Notes: generated from the letters alone by a model not told the origin. A stretch of 64,000 nt of DNA from Ignavibacteria bacterium (GCA_016709315.1 JADJMZ010000006.1:310001-374000), one strand, 5' to 3'. Positions 26,797-35,995 are shown, counted from the stretch's first letter. Program-made: numbers and translations.

Positions 26797-28449
26797 TTGA
26801 AAAACTCATATCATATAAAGAAATTTTCAACCGGAATTCTTGCATCATATCTCATAGTATTGTTGTTCCCGATTTTATTATTTTCACAGGAGACAAAAGA
26901 GCGAACATTCAATGTTCTGAATTATGAAATAAACCTTGACTTATACAATTGCTTTATTAAGCCATATCCAAGATCATATTCTGCAAATGAGTTGATTACA
27001 TTCAGAGCTGAAAAAAATATTGAAGAGATCAGACTGAACGCTGAAAATACTTCATTGATAATTGATTCTGTAAGCCGGTCCGGAAAATCTTTTACACATT
27101 CCGGAAATATTCTTACTATAAATTTAGACAGGAATTATGATTCTTCCGAAGTGTCAGAAGTAAGGATTTATTTCAGACATAAAGATATAATTGATTCATC
27201 TTTCATAGTGAGAGATGGTATTGCTTATACTGATTGCGAGCCAATCGGAGCACGTAAATGGTTTCCCTGCAATGATGTTCCTTCTGACAAAGCGCTGACT
27301 GAAATTAACGCCAATGTTCCTGCAGGTGTTGTATTTGCAGCGACCGGTTATCTTGCGGATTCTGCAGTTTCCAATGATACATTAAAATATAAATGGATAA
27401 GCACAAAGCCGGTTGCAACTTATCTGATAGCTTTCGCTGGCAAAAAAAATTATAATCTTGATGTGACAGAATGGGTTAGGGAATCCGATAATGAGAAAAT
27501 TCAGCTTCGTTATTACTGGCAGCGCGGCGAGACCGTTTATAATCTTAACAATGTAAAGAAGAAAGTTCCTGAAATGCTTGATCTGTTTTCAAAACTATAT
27601 TGCGAATATCCGTTTGAAAAACTTGCCTTTGCAACTACGAACAGAGATTTTCAGTGGGGAGGAATGGAAAATCAGACTTTAATTACTTTATGTCCTGATT
27701 GCTGGTTAGAAGATCTCGCCTGTCATGAACTGGCTCATCAGTGGTTCGGAGATCTTATCACTCCTTATTCCTGGTCGGATATCTGGCTGAATGAAGGATT
27801 TGCAACTTACAATGAAGCGCTCTGGGAAGAATATAATAACGGATATTCTGCTTATAAAAAGGCAGTTCAAAAAGAAGTTTCACGTTATATGAAATTCAAC
27901 CCGGGAAGAGAAATTTACAATCCTCAATGGAGCAGTGATGTGCCGGTTGATTCGCTTCTGTTTAACGAAAGTCTTATCTATTCAAAAGCATCATGCATAA
28001 TTCATCAGCTAAGATATATTCTTGGCGATTCTGTTTTCTTTAACAGTCTGAATCTGTATATGAATAATCCGGAATTTGTTTACGGAAATATTACTACAAA
28101 GTCATTTGTAGATTTTATAAGCAGTGTAAGCAATCAGGACCTGACATGGTATTTTGAAGAATGGCTGACTCATCCGAATCATCCTGTTTACCAGAATAAT
28201 TACAAAACAGAAAGATCAGGGAATGGTAAATGGAAACTGACTTATACTGTTAATCAGATTCAGCAAAATACTACGTTTTTCAGAATGCCAATAGAGCTTA
28301 AAATTGTATTCGCTGACGGAAGCAACGAAATTGTAAAAGCAAACAATACTTATAATCTGCAGATGTTTACATTTGAGTTTGATAAAGAACCGGTGAGAGT
28401 CTCATTTGATCCGAATGATCAGATCGTACTGAAAGAAGTTGTCAGATAA
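26797..28449 (+). CDS. Secreted M1-family aminopeptidase
   Basis: 550 residues from a TTG start that gives a complete signal peptide (about 1-30); no ATG lies nearby. The zinc site is H310-E-L-A-H314 with Glu333 in 'NEGFATYNE', and the exopeptidase motif 'GGMEN' is at 288-292. The length is short for M1 enzymes: the C-terminal HEAT-like domain is missing and a short beta domain ends the protein, as in several Bacteroidota M1 peptidases. It removes N-terminal residues from peptides outside the cytoplasm. Its end lies 4 bp from the convergent rarA gene with no terminator visible between them. Confidence 0.92.
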   Translation: MKNSYHIKKFSTGILASYLIVLLFPILLFSQETKERTFNVLNYEINLDLYNCFIKPYPRSYSANELITFRAEKNIEEIRLNAENTSLIIDSVSRSGKSFTHSGNILTINLDRNYDSSEVSEVRIYFRHKDIIDSSFIVRDGIAYTDCEPIGARKWFPCNDVPSDKALTEINANVPAGVVFAATGYLADSAVSNDTLKYKWISTKPVATYLIAFAGKKNYNLDVTEWVRESDNEKIQLRYYWQRGETVYNLNNVKKKVPEMLDLFSKLYCEYPFEKLAFATTNRDFQWGGMENQTLITLCPDCWLEDLACHELAHQWFGDLITPYSWSDIWLNEGFATYNEALWEEYNNGYSAYKKAVQKEVSRYMKFNPGREIYNPQWSSDVPVDSLLFNESLIYSKASCIIHQLRYILGDSVFFNSLNLYMNNPEFVYGNITTKSFVDFISSVSNQDLTWYFEEWLTHPNHPVYQNNYKTERSGNGKWKLTYTVNQIQQNTTFFRMPIELKIVFADGSNEIVKANNTYNLQMFTFEFDKEPVRVSFDPNDQIVLKEVVR

Positions 28450-28453
28450 TCAG

Positions 28454-29761
28454 TTATCTCTTATTCTTCCAAAGGTCATTCAATCTTTTTTTAAAATCCA
28501 TCTCTTTACCATTTTCAGAGGGTGAGTAATAAATCTTGTCTTTAAGTTCATCCGGAAGATACTGCTGCTCTGCAAAATTATCATCAAAGTCATGGGCATA
28601 TTTATATTCTTTTCCGTAATTCAAATCCTTCATGAGTTTTGTCGGAGCGTTTCTCAGATGCAAAGGTACGTCATAAGCCGGCAGATTATTTACATCCTCT
28701 TTAGCTTTGCCAATTGCTTTGTATGATGCATTGCTTTTCGGACATGATGCAAGGTAGATTGCAGTCTGAGATAATACAAGCGCTGCTTCAGGCATTCCGA
28801 TAAAATCAACTGCCGTAAACGCACTCACTGCAAGCGTCAGAGCATTTGGATCTGCATTTCCTATATCTTCGGATGAGAGAACGATCATTCTTCTTGCAAT
28901 GAATTTCGGATCTTCACCACCTTGCAGCATTCTTGCGAGCCAGTAGACCGCTGCGTCAGGATCGCTTCCTCTGATGCTCTTGATGAATGCTGAAATAATA
29001 TTGTAATGCTCTTCCTGATTTTTGTCATACTTAATATAATTTGTCTGAAACGCTTCTTTCAGAATTTCATTAGTGAGATTTATTGTTCCTTTATCATACG
29101 GATTTGATAATTTAACAGCAAGTTCAAGTCCGTTAAGAAGTCTTCTTGCGTCGCCGTTGGATAGCCCTATGAGAAAATCTTTATCTTCTATTTCAATTTT
29201 CAGTTTATTTAAAATTTCATCATTGACCAGTACGTTATCTATTATTTTTATAAAATCTTTTTTTGTTAATTCTTCAAGAACAAATACTCTGCTTCGTGAA
29301 AGCAGAGGTGAGATAACTTCAAATGAAGGATTTTCAGTTGTAGCTCCGATGAGAATTATTGTTCCTCTCTCAGAACTCTGAAGCAGCGAATCCTGCTGAG
29401 CTTTATTGAATCTGTGTATCTCATCAATAAATAAAATAGTTTTTCTTCCTTTTCGTTTAAGATTATATTCGGCTTTGCTTATAGCTTCTCTTACATCTTT
29501 CACTCCTGACGAGATGGCAGACAATTGAATGAAATCGGATTGAACAAGTTTTGAAATAAGCAGAGCAAGAGTTGTCTTACCTACGCCCGGAGGACCCCAA
29601 AGAATCATTGAAGCAGGTTCATTGTTCTCGATCATTATTCTGACTGGTTTACCGGGACCAATAAGATGTTCCTGACCTGAAAAATCATTTAAATTCTGCG
29701 GTCTCATACGTTCAGCAAGAGGAGCAGTATTGGCAGTGAGATTTTCTTCAAACAGATTCAT
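28454..29761 (-). CDS. rarA: Replication-associated recombination protein RarA (MgsA)
   Basis: 435 residues. Clamp-loader-like AAA+ ATPase: 'LAERMRPQNLNDFSGQEHL' start, Walker A 'GPPGVGKTTLAL', Walker B 'ILFIDEIHRFNKAQQD', sensor 1 'GATTENPSF'. The C-terminal tetramerisation domain has 'IKSIRGSDPDAAVYWLARML' and 'ASEDIGNADP'-like 'SSEDIGNADPNAL' and ends 'YLPDELKDKIYY'. RarA acts at stalled forks with SSB and RecA. It follows the DMT transporter gene by 23 bp. Confidence 0.94.
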   Translation of the reverse strand: MNLFEENLTANTAPLAERMRPQNLNDFSGQEHLIGPGKPVRIMIENNEPASMILWGPPGVGKTTLALLISKLVQSDFIQLSAISSGVKDVREAISKAEYNLKRKGRKTILFIDEIHRFNKAQQDSLLQSSERGTIILIGATTENPSFEVISPLLSRSRVFVLEELTKKDFIKIIDNVLVNDEILNKLKIEIEDKDFLIGLSNGDARRLLNGLELAVKLSNPYDKGTINLTNEILKEAFQTNYIKYDKNQEEHYNIISAFIKSIRGSDPDAAVYWLARMLQGGEDPKFIARRMIVLSSEDIGNADPNALTLAVSAFTAVDFIGMPEAALVLSQTAIYLASCPKSNASYKAIGKAKEDVNNLPAYDVPLHLRNAPTKLMKDLNYGKEYKYAHDFDDNFAEQQYLPDELKDKIYYSPSENGKEMDFKKRLNDLWKNKR

Positions 29762-29784
29762 AATTAAAAAATAAATTTACTGAG

Positions 29785-30675
29785 CTATCCTGATTTATTG
29801 ATAAAATATATTCCAAGTAAAATTAAAACCATTCCGGCAAAATGCAGAGGGAACAAGACTTCTCCGTCCCACACTCCCCACATTATGGCAACTACAGGAA
29901 CAAGATACGTAACAGAGCTTGCGAATAAAGGAGAATTCATGTGAATGAGTTTTGTGTATAAAACAAGCGCGATTGCTGTTCCTAATATTCCAAGAACAGC
30001 TATACAGGAAATTGCGAAAACAATTTCACTGCTGAAATTTAGTCTTCCGAGAAAATCCGTAGATAAAAGAATTATAATCGAAAACGGACCGGCTATCAGT
30101 AACGAAAGTGAAGTTATTGTCAGAGAATTTACATCAGATAAAAAGTACTTAATGAAATTCAGACTCAGCGCATAGCAAATCGTTGCCAGCACTATCAGCC
30201 AGACATAGACATTCATATTGCCAATACCTCCGCTGCTGTTAACAAGGCTTAAGCCGACAGTGCCCGCCATTCCGAGAACAAAACCTCCAATCTGAAAGGA
30301 ATTTGGTTTGAATTTAAACATCAGAACTGCAAAGATAAGAGTAAACAATGGAGAGAGAGCATTGAGAATTCCCGTGAGCGAGCTCTCTAGTTTAGTCTGC
30401 GCCAGAGCAAACAATACAGCAGGAACTAAATTGCTTATTAAACCCGTAAAAGCAAAAAATTTCCATTTATCACCTGATACTTTTTTAATTCTTTTCAATG
30501 CAAAGGGCAGCATTACAAGAAATGCAAATGTAATTCTTAGCGTACCAACCTGAAGCGGAGTAAAATATACAAGTCCTCTTTTAATGAGAATGAATGAACT
30601 ACCCCAGATTATTGATAATATTAAAAGCAGTATCCAGGACTGCATCTGATTGGTTGCTGAAAATTTTCTTGGCAA
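29785..30675 (-). CDS. EamA/DMT-family transporter
   Basis: 296 residues with about ten hydrophobic helices arranged as two EamA repeats (about 12-145 and 155-290). The start of repeat 1 'LILSIIWGSSFILIKRGL' and 'FTPLQVGTLRITFAFLVMLP' are typical of drug/metabolite exporters. 'PVVAIMWGVWDGEVLFPLHFAGMVLILLGIY' closes repeat 2 (shared pattern). It probably exports an amino acid or metabolite; the substrate cannot be told. An alternative Met start lies ten codons in. It heads a two-gene unit with rarA. Confidence 0.9.
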   Translation of the reverse strand: MPRKFSATNQMQSWILLLILSIIWGSSFILIKRGLVYFTPLQVGTLRITFAFLVMLPFALKRIKKVSGDKWKFFAFTGLISNLVPAVLFALAQTKLESSLTGILNALSPLFTLIFAVLMFKFKPNSFQIGGFVLGMAGTVGLSLVNSSGGIGNMNVYVWLIVLATICYALSLNFIKYFLSDVNSLTITSLSLLIAGPFSIIILLSTDFLGRLNFSSEIVFAISCIAVLGILGTAIALVLYTKLIHMNSPLFASSVTYLVPVVAIMWGVWDGEVLFPLHFAGMVLILLGIYFINKSG

Positions 30676-31146
30676 ATGTTAAGTTAAGTTAGTGTAAGCA
30701 AAATACTATAAAAATATTAAAACATTAATAAGAAAGTTTTTCTTTTAAACCCGATTCAGGTAATTTTTACATGATTAAAAAATACACAGAATTATAAAAT
30801 ATTCATAATAGATATCCCCGCAGAAAAATTAAGAGCGGGGATAGTATTAATTGAAAGAATTACTTGTGTGGCGGACGTAAGAGAAAATCAAAATTTATTA
30901 TTCCGGTTAGACTTTTTGTTTGCAGGGTTTTGTATTAAGATCAATTTTACTTTAAGTGTTTGCATTTTCATCTCCTTTGGTTTTCATATATTTGAATATA
31001 AAACTGTAACTTATATTTTTCAAAATTACCAATTCATCTGCAAGTTAGAAATGAAGAAATAATTCTTTTCCTTAAAATAAGCGGAACACGGCAATTAAAC
31101 AATCATGTATGCGGTAAAATTATTATGAAAATTAATTCATGGTAAA
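30676..31146. other. Intergenic region with one hairpin
   Basis: About 470 bp. It holds one perfect 9-bp inverted repeat, TATCCCCGC (30813-30821) and GCGGGGATA (30835-30843), with a 13-nt loop and no T-run on either side, so it is not a clear terminator. A GTG-start frame at 30868-31062 has no ribosome binding site and odd composition and is probably not a gene. Nothing else is recognisable. Confidence 0.5.
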
Positions 31147-32199
31147 TCAAAAATTGTAACTTAAACCTACCCATGGTACGAAAGGCCAGCCGCTTATAGA
31201 TTCTCCATCCTCATCCACGAAATACATTAATCCGAAATCACCGGCGACTTTCTTTCCATAGAACCTTACACCAAGCGAAAATATTTTACCGCTTTCAGGA
31301 GATGTCAGGATCCAGTTTTCAGACAATAATTTAGCGCTGTTGGATAATTTAAGTTCTCCTCCAATTATAAAAATCGGATATTGGCCGGAATTTTCAGTGC
31401 CGCTGACTGACAGACCTGCCGTTAAAGTCAACGCAGCATCCCTTGTCCCGTATGTGCTGTTAGCATAAAGAATAGTCAGGCCATTCTCATCTCCTGAAGT
31501 AATATTTGTATAAAGAATACCTGCGGAAAGATCAAATTCTTCGAGATGAAGAACCCTTGCTTTTCCATTCAGATAAAATAACTGATCTGTTGCTCCAGGA
31601 ATAATTGTCATTCCGCCCGCTACAGAAAAAAAATCCGTGATACCGTAAGCAATCATTGGAAATAATAATTCATTCACGGAAAAATATCCTGTTCCTGCTT
31701 TAAGACTTTTTCCTGTAGGTGCTAAAAATAGTCTTGTCTTATTCGGATCATCACCGATTAAGAAGTCGTACCTCTGATCTTCAATATTTTCTATCTGATC
31801 GCGTTTGATATCTATTATTGTTCCTGATTGAGTTTCAAACTTTAAGCTCAGAGAATCCTGACTTCTTATTTGACCGATAAATTCACTCCCGTCTTTCAGT
31901 TCAATAGTCTTTAGATTTGTATCAAGAGAGTTGCTTTTAATAAATACATAAAACTTTGAAATTTTTATAATTTCTTCCTTTTTTATTCTGAGAGTTTTTA
32001 ATTCAGTCTTTATATCTATCGTCAGATCGTCAACTTTAATAAGTTTACCAGTAACTTCCATTCCGTTTGTCATCAGAACTTTGTAATACTTGCCCGTTTC
32101 ATATACGCTGAAGTTTATTCTGCCGTCCTGAGCATTGAGCTGAACAAACATTGCGAGAAAAATTGTGATGTTTATCAAAAGTAAATATATCTTTTTCAT
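31147..32199 (-). CDS. Secreted/outer-membrane protein of unknown function
   Basis: 350 residues with a clear signal peptide (about 1-23, ending 'QLNAQ'). Residues 35-130 hold two similar small beta units ('TNGMEVTGKLIKVDDLTIDIKT' and 'KDGSEFIGQIRSQDSLSLKF' share the pattern G-x-x-x-x-G-x-I/L then D-x-x-x-I/L-x-x), like a repeated Sm-type strand set. The second half looks like an amphipathic beta barrel ending in aromatic residues ('PWVGLSYNF'), suggesting an outer-membrane location. It lies 76 bp after the glycine-zipper gene 32276-32869 on the same strand and may share its transcript. No family recognised. Confidence 0.75.
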   Translation of the reverse strand: MKKIYLLLINITIFLAMFVQLNAQDGRINFSVYETGKYYKVLMTNGMEVTGKLIKVDDLTIDIKTELKTLRIKKEEIIKISKFYVFIKSNSLDTNLKTIELKDGSEFIGQIRSQDSLSLKFETQSGTIIDIKRDQIENIEDQRYDFLIGDDPNKTRLFLAPTGKSLKAGTGYFSVNELLFPMIAYGITDFFSVAGGMTIIPGATDQLFYLNGKARVLHLEEFDLSAGILYTNITSGDENGLTILYANSTYGTRDAALTLTAGLSVSGTENSGQYPIFIIGGELKLSNSAKLLSENWILTSPESGKIFSLGVRFYGKKVAGDFGLMYFVDEDGESISGWPFVPWVGLSYNF

Positions 32200-32275
32200 A
32201 ATATTGAACTCCTTGTTTTTTTAAATTAATTACAATTTTAATTCTTAATATGAAACATAGAATGCAAATGCCGGA

Positions 32276-32869
32276 TTACCAGTTTGACCGGATTTTATTT
32301 AATCTTTCAGCTTTAAAAATACTTTCAAACACTATTCTCTTATCATTCTTATGTTTATTCATGTCAATTGTTGTATATGCTGTTGAAGAAGCTCCTATCC
32401 CGGCTCCTATTCCCATGCCAATCAGCAATCCTCCGAGAGCGCCGGACAATGGATAAATATTTGTCATAAATGAACCTGATGGCATTATAGCATAACCTAT
32501 CATTAATCCCATAAAGAGACCTCCCATAGCTCCAAGACCTAATCCTGCTCCGATTTTTGATCCTTTCTTTATCCTCACTGAATCAATATTATTTATATTC
32601 AGCAGTAAGTTTGATATTTCTTTATTTGAAACACTTATCAAGCTGTCATTTAAAAAACTTATTACTTTAATTTTATTTATGGTTTTTGATAAAGAGAGTT
32701 TCGTTCCACTAACTGATTTGATTTTGCTAATACTATCCGGAGTTTGATTATAAATTATGGAAAGATCTTTCGTGTAATATGTATGTCCTATATCAGACTG
32801 AGAATAAACTGATGAACTGAACATCAGTATTATTATAGTTATGTAATATTCTAATTTTAGTGTTTTCAT
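32276..32869 (-). CDS. Glycine-zipper envelope protein (paralogue A)
   Basis: 197 residues. Signal peptide (1-23, ending 'VYSQ'), a polar beta-rich half with 'YYTKDLSIIY' and 'FLNDSLISVSN', then a Gly-rich hydrophobic stretch ('KIGAGLGLGAMGGLFMGLMIGYAI' pattern and a second one near residue 145-165) with repeated G-x3-G spacing that can pack into membranes. A basic C-terminus follows. It is clearly a paralogue of 33052-33669, sharing the YYTxD, DSLISVSN and zipper parts. A Shine-Dalgarno (AAGGAGC) precedes the ATG, and an activator-type promoter module lies 24-68 bp upstream (32893-32937). Confidence 0.75.
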   Translation of the reverse strand: MKTLKLEYYITIIILMFSSSVYSQSDIGHTYYTKDLSIIYNQTPDSISKIKSVSGTKLSLSKTINKIKVISFLNDSLISVSNKEISNLLLNINNIDSVRIKKGSKIGAGLGLGAMGGLFMGLMIGYAIMPSGSFMTNIYPLSGALGGLLIGMGIGAGIGASSTAYTTIDMNKHKNDKRIVFESIFKAERLNKIRSNW

Positions 32870-32892
32870 TTCAGCTCCTTTTATTTTCTATG

Positions 32893-32937
32893 CAAAGTTA
32901 CTCATTAAAATTCTATCAATTGTCATAGAATTGTCTC
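32893..32937 (-). promoter_or_regulatory. Activator-type promoter module D (Pho-box-like)
   Basis: On the minus strand: GAGACAA, 4 bp, ATGACAA (half-sites at 11-bp period, plus-strand 32920-32937), then TTG, exactly 16 bp, and TAACTTTG (32893-32900), a match to TAnnTTTG. The geometry is identical in the three other modules at 33696, 35951 and 36068. Drives 32276-32869. Confidence 0.65.
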
Positions 32938-32956
32938 AAAATTTATGCTAACGTTT

Positions 32957-33060
32957 TAACTGCCTAACTGCCTAACTGCCTAACTGCCTAACTGCCTAAC
33001 TGCCTAACTGCCTAACTGCCTATCTGCCTAACTGCCTAACTGCCTAACCGCTTAACTGCC
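32957..33060. repeat. Tandem array, 13 x 8 bp (TAACTGCC)
   Basis: Thirteen head-to-tail 8-bp units, eleven identical and two variants (TATCTGCC at 33021, TAACCGCT at 33045). The array fills the gap between the two glycine-zipper paralogues and runs into the 3' end of 33052-33669, whose stop codon lies in it (33052-33054). No spacers, so not CRISPR. Confidence 0.95.
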
Positions 33061-33669
33061 TTTTTTATTCTTATCAATCCTGAGAATTCTTTTCAGCTCT
33101 GATTTTTTATCAAGAGTATTTTTATGCATATAAAAAGTATCATAAGAATTAGAGTTTCTTCCTGTTATATTTCCAGTTATTCCTCCAATTATTGCACCAA
33201 AAAGAACTCCTGCAGCTGCTCCAATACCACCGGGATCAATATAAAACCATCCTTTTACAGGGTTTTCTTCTTCAGTAGATTTGCCAAATGCGTAACCTAA
33301 AAGACCGCCTCCTACAATTCCTAATCCAATTCCTATTAGTGTTCCTTCTAATGAATGTGTTCCGCTTTTAATACCTATTTTATTAATTCCGTTAATTTTC
33401 AATTTCAAATCTGAACTTTGCTGATTTGATACACTTATCAAACTGTCGCTTAAAAATCTGATTTTACTGATATCATTAAAAGTTATCAAATTAGGAACCA
33501 TTGATATTACGTCTCCCTTAAAGTTAACATATCTCTTAAAACCGTCTTTGTATTCGATTAACATATCATTTGTATAGTAAATTTTATTTGAGTCATACTG
33601 AGAATACACTGCTGAACTTATGACCAGGAGTATTACGATTGCCGGGTATTTTAAATTTAACTTTTTCAT
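33052..33669 (-). CDS. Glycine-zipper envelope protein (paralogue B)
   Basis: 205 residues. Signal peptide (1-23, 'SSAVYSQ'), a beta-rich half with 'YYTNDMLIEY' and 'FLSDSLISVSN', two Gly-rich membrane-packing stretches ('GLGIVGGGLLGYAFG' and 'GAAAGVLFGAIIGGITGNITG'), and a Lys/Arg-rich tail. It is a paralogue of 32276-32869 and has the same promoter architecture, so the two arose by tandem duplication including the promoter. The last two codons and the stop lie in the 8-bp tandem repeat, so changes in repeat length could not alter the protein but touch its 3' end. Function unknown; glycine-zipper lipoproteins and small membrane proteins often answer envelope stress. Confidence 0.75.
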   Translation of the reverse strand: MKKLNLKYPAIVILLVISSAVYSQYDSNKIYYTNDMLIEYKDGFKRYVNFKGDVISMVPNLITFNDISKIRFLSDSLISVSNQQSSDLKLKINGINKIGIKSGTHSLEGTLIGIGLGIVGGGLLGYAFGKSTEEENPVKGWFYIDPGGIGAAAGVLFGAIIGGITGNITGRNSNSYDTFYMHKNTLDKKSELKRILRIDKNKKGS

Positions 33670-33695
33670 TTTATTTATCTCCTTTGTTTTCTATA

Positions 33696-33751
33696 CAAAG
33701 ATACTTTACATGATTTTTTCAATTGTCATATTTTTGTCAAAATTTTGTCAT
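33696..33751 (-). promoter_or_regulatory. Activator-type promoter module C (Pho-box-like, three half-sites)
   Basis: On the minus strand three 7-bp half-sites at exact 11-bp period: ATGACAA, TTGACAA, ATGACAA (plus 33723-33751), then TTG-N16-TATCTTTG (33696-33703). Read on the plus strand the half-sites are TTGTCAT-4-TTGTCAA-4-TTGTCAT, close to the enterobacterial PhoB half-site CTGTCAT. AAGGAG and the ATG of 33052-33669 follow. Confidence 0.7.
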
Positions 33752-33779
33752 GGCATTGTAAATTATCTTATTGCTCAAT

Positions 33780-33816
33780 AAAAAAGATCTCATCCCTGAT
33801 CAGGAGATGAGATCTT
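33780..33816 (-). terminator. Intrinsic terminator of the 5'-nucleotidase gene
   Basis: An 11-bp stem, AAGATCTCATC (33784-33794) with GATGAGATCTT (33806-33816), with a partly self-complementary loop. On the minus strand it is followed by TTTTTT, so it ends transcripts from 33877-35760. Confidence 0.88.
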
Positions 33817-33876
33817 AGTTTGTTCTTTTTGGTGATATTTTGTTCTATTCCCTTTAATTCAAATTTAACACGGAAA

Positions 33877-35760
33877 TTACTTTGTAAGGATCATTCTTTT
33901 TGTCTGAACAAATCCGTTTGACTGTAATTTATAGAAATAGACTCCGCTGGAATAAACTGAGGCATTCCACTGAACTGAATAAGTTCCTGCATCCTGTTTT
34001 TCATTTACCAGAGTCGCAACTTCTTTTCCCAGTACATCATATATCTTAAGTGAAGTAAATCCGTTTGCTGCAAGCTGATAATTAATTGTAGTCAAAGGAT
34101 TAAACGGGTTAGGATAATTATCCTTCAATTCATAATCGTATCCCTGCGGATTAGTTTCTTCAGATGACTCAACTGCATCTCCGGAATTAACTTCTTTGAT
34201 TCTGCCTTCAGGAGAGTAAAATAAAACTCTGAGCTTTCTTACATAATCTCTGAGACCTTTGTATTCCAGGACAGGAAGGATATTTATATTTTCAACTTCC
34301 ACACCTCCGAGTGAAGTTAATATTCCCAGCAGTCCTTCATTTACCGTTACTGAATATTTTTTATTCGGATTCAAAGGCATCCAGTTAATTTTTACTGAAG
34401 AGAGGATTACTCTTTCACCGACTGCATTTGCAGGATTATATTTAAAACTCATTCCGGAAACCTGCAGGAAAAAGTCATCATCAATACCAATCATTGACAA
34501 ACCAACTTCAAGTCCTTTTACAAGCTCAGATCCCAGTATATCAAATGTCGCAAGCTTAAAATCAAGTCCTGTAGTTGTATCATAACCATAACTTACCGTT
34601 CTGAAAATATCTGCGCTTGTAATTGCGCCACGGTAAATCTTTTCAGCAATTAATCCGTTTGCCGTAATTGCAATTTTTGTATGAGTTTTGTTCCTGTATG
34701 AATCAGTTACAAGATTTCCCATCGGCGTATCTTTTATTCTGCTTGAGGGTTGATTGTCAGCATTCATATCTAACAATGCAAATCCGTCAATAATATGGTA
34801 CACATCTCCGAACTGCGCTTTAATTCCTAGTTTCAGTTCATCTATCACAGCTTTAATTTCCGGAACTGCCGGAACGCCTGCATTGACAGGAATTAGCTGA
34901 TAGTTATCATAAGTTACTATTCCATTGTCAACAGTAAATTTCAGTTTGCCAATATTCTGATAATATGAACCTGCCTGGCAAATGTAAACCGGCTTGCTTT
35001 CAGGATTCATAATTACAACCGGCTGAGCAAAAGCATAGTGGTCATGACCTCCGATTATAAAATTAATTCCCGGTACATTTGCAGCGATTTGTTCGTCAAT
35101 TAATGAGCCAAGATGCGAGAGAAAAATTATTGTATTACATCCCTGGCTTTGAAGTTCGACTACTGTAGCGTAAGCGATTTCAGCAACATCTTCCCTGATT
35201 ATAACAGGATATGCATTGCTAAGCGGGGAAGGAATTGTCATTCCGAATATACCGACCTTAACACCGCCGAGGTTTTTAATAGTGTACGGCTGTATAAAAT
35301 TATTCAAAGCCGGATATCCTGTAAGATCAAGATTAGCAGATATTACCGGAAATGATCCACCTGCAAAACCTGCTGTCAGCACATCATTTAATGTCGAAGG
35401 ACCGAGATCAAATTCATGATTCCCGACAGTAAGCGCATCAAATCCGATCATTTTCATTATCTGCAGTTCCGGTGCTCCAAAATATTTATTAAAGAAAAAA
35501 TCTCCGACAGAAAAATCACCGGCGTGAAGAGTGAGCACGTTTGTTTCTGACTGCTTTATCATTCCTATGACAGTCGCAGCTTTTGCGATGCCGCCTAAAG
35601 TGCCTTCAAGATTGCAGGTCTTTGGTCCGACAGCGTCAAGATGAGAGTGACTGTCGTTGGTATGCAGAATTGTAATTGATGTTCCCTGAGCAATTATAAG
35701 ATTTACAGATGAGAATATCAGAATAACTACTGCTATTAAAAAACTGTTTACCTTATTCAT
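33877..35760 (-). CDS. Secreted 5'-nucleotidase-family phosphoesterase with T9SS sorting domain
   Basis: 627 residues. Signal peptide (about 1-24). The N-terminal metallophosphatase domain has 'ILHTNDSHSHLD', 'HAGDFSVGD', 'GNHEFDLGP', 'FLSHLGSLID' and 'GGHDHYAF', all metal ligands of the UshA/CpdB family. The 5'-nucleotidase C-terminal domain follows (about 320-490; 'NGLIAEKIYRGAIT', 'TTGLDFKLATFDILG'). The last 80 residues start 'NYPNPFNPLTTINYQL' and end 'QTKRMILTK', a type IX secretion sorting domain. The enzyme would release phosphate and nucleosides outside the cell. Two activator-type promoter modules (35951, 36068) lie upstream and a two-component system follows on the same strand, fitting a phosphate-scavenging role. 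Confidence 0.93.
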   Translation of the reverse strand: MNKVNSFLIAVVILIFSSVNLIIAQGTSITILHTNDSHSHLDAVGPKTCNLEGTLGGIAKAATVIGMIKQSETNVLTLHAGDFSVGDFFFNKYFGAPELQIMKMIGFDALTVGNHEFDLGPSTLNDVLTAGFAGGSFPVISANLDLTGYPALNNFIQPYTIKNLGGVKVGIFGMTIPSPLSNAYPVIIREDVAEIAYATVVELQSQGCNTIIFLSHLGSLIDEQIAANVPGINFIIGGHDHYAFAQPVVIMNPESKPVYICQAGSYYQNIGKLKFTVDNGIVTYDNYQLIPVNAGVPAVPEIKAVIDELKLGIKAQFGDVYHIIDGFALLDMNADNQPSSRIKDTPMGNLVTDSYRNKTHTKIAITANGLIAEKIYRGAITSADIFRTVSYGYDTTTGLDFKLATFDILGSELVKGLEVGLSMIGIDDDFFLQVSGMSFKYNPANAVGERVILSSVKINWMPLNPNKKYSVTVNEGLLGILTSLGGVEVENINILPVLEYKGLRDYVRKLRVLFYSPEGRIKEVNSGDAVESSEETNPQGYDYELKDNYPNPFNPLTTINYQLAANGFTSLKIYDVLGKEVATLVNEKQDAGTYSVQWNASVYSSGVYFYKLQSNGFVQTKRMILTK

Positions 35761-35950
35761 TTTTGAATCTCCTTTTCCGCCGAAGCGGATAATTTTAAAT
35801 TTAATTTAAAACTTACAGATAATCTGAAATTGCATATTAACTGATTTTATGATTTCTATTATGCCGGTTTCATTTCACTGCAGGAGTTTTAAATCTAAAA
35901 TATTCTAAATTTTTAATGAACTAATCTTTTTATTGTTTCTTTAATCTTTG

Positions 35951-35995
35951 TAAAAATAAATATCATACTTTTGTCAATTGTCATGGTTTTGTCAA
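35951..35995 (-). promoter_or_regulatory. Activator-type promoter module A, proximal (Pho-box-like)
   Basis: On the minus strand: TTGACAA, 4 bp, ATGACAA, directly followed by a further TTGACAA (plus 35971-35995), with TATTTTTA (35951-35958) exactly 16 bp after the shared TTG. The -7 box has one change (last G to A) from TAnnTTTG. Faces the 5'-nucleotidase gene. Confidence 0.6.

Noticed and set aside
30813..30843. Hairpin TATCCCCGC/GCGGGGATA as a terminator
   Set aside because: No T-run on either side and 13-nt loop; distance to flanking gene ends does not fit.
30868..31062. 64-codon frame with GTG start in the gap before the envelope gene
   Set aside because: Phe/Ile-rich, no ribosome binding site, no promoter-like element; looks like chance in AT-rich DNA.
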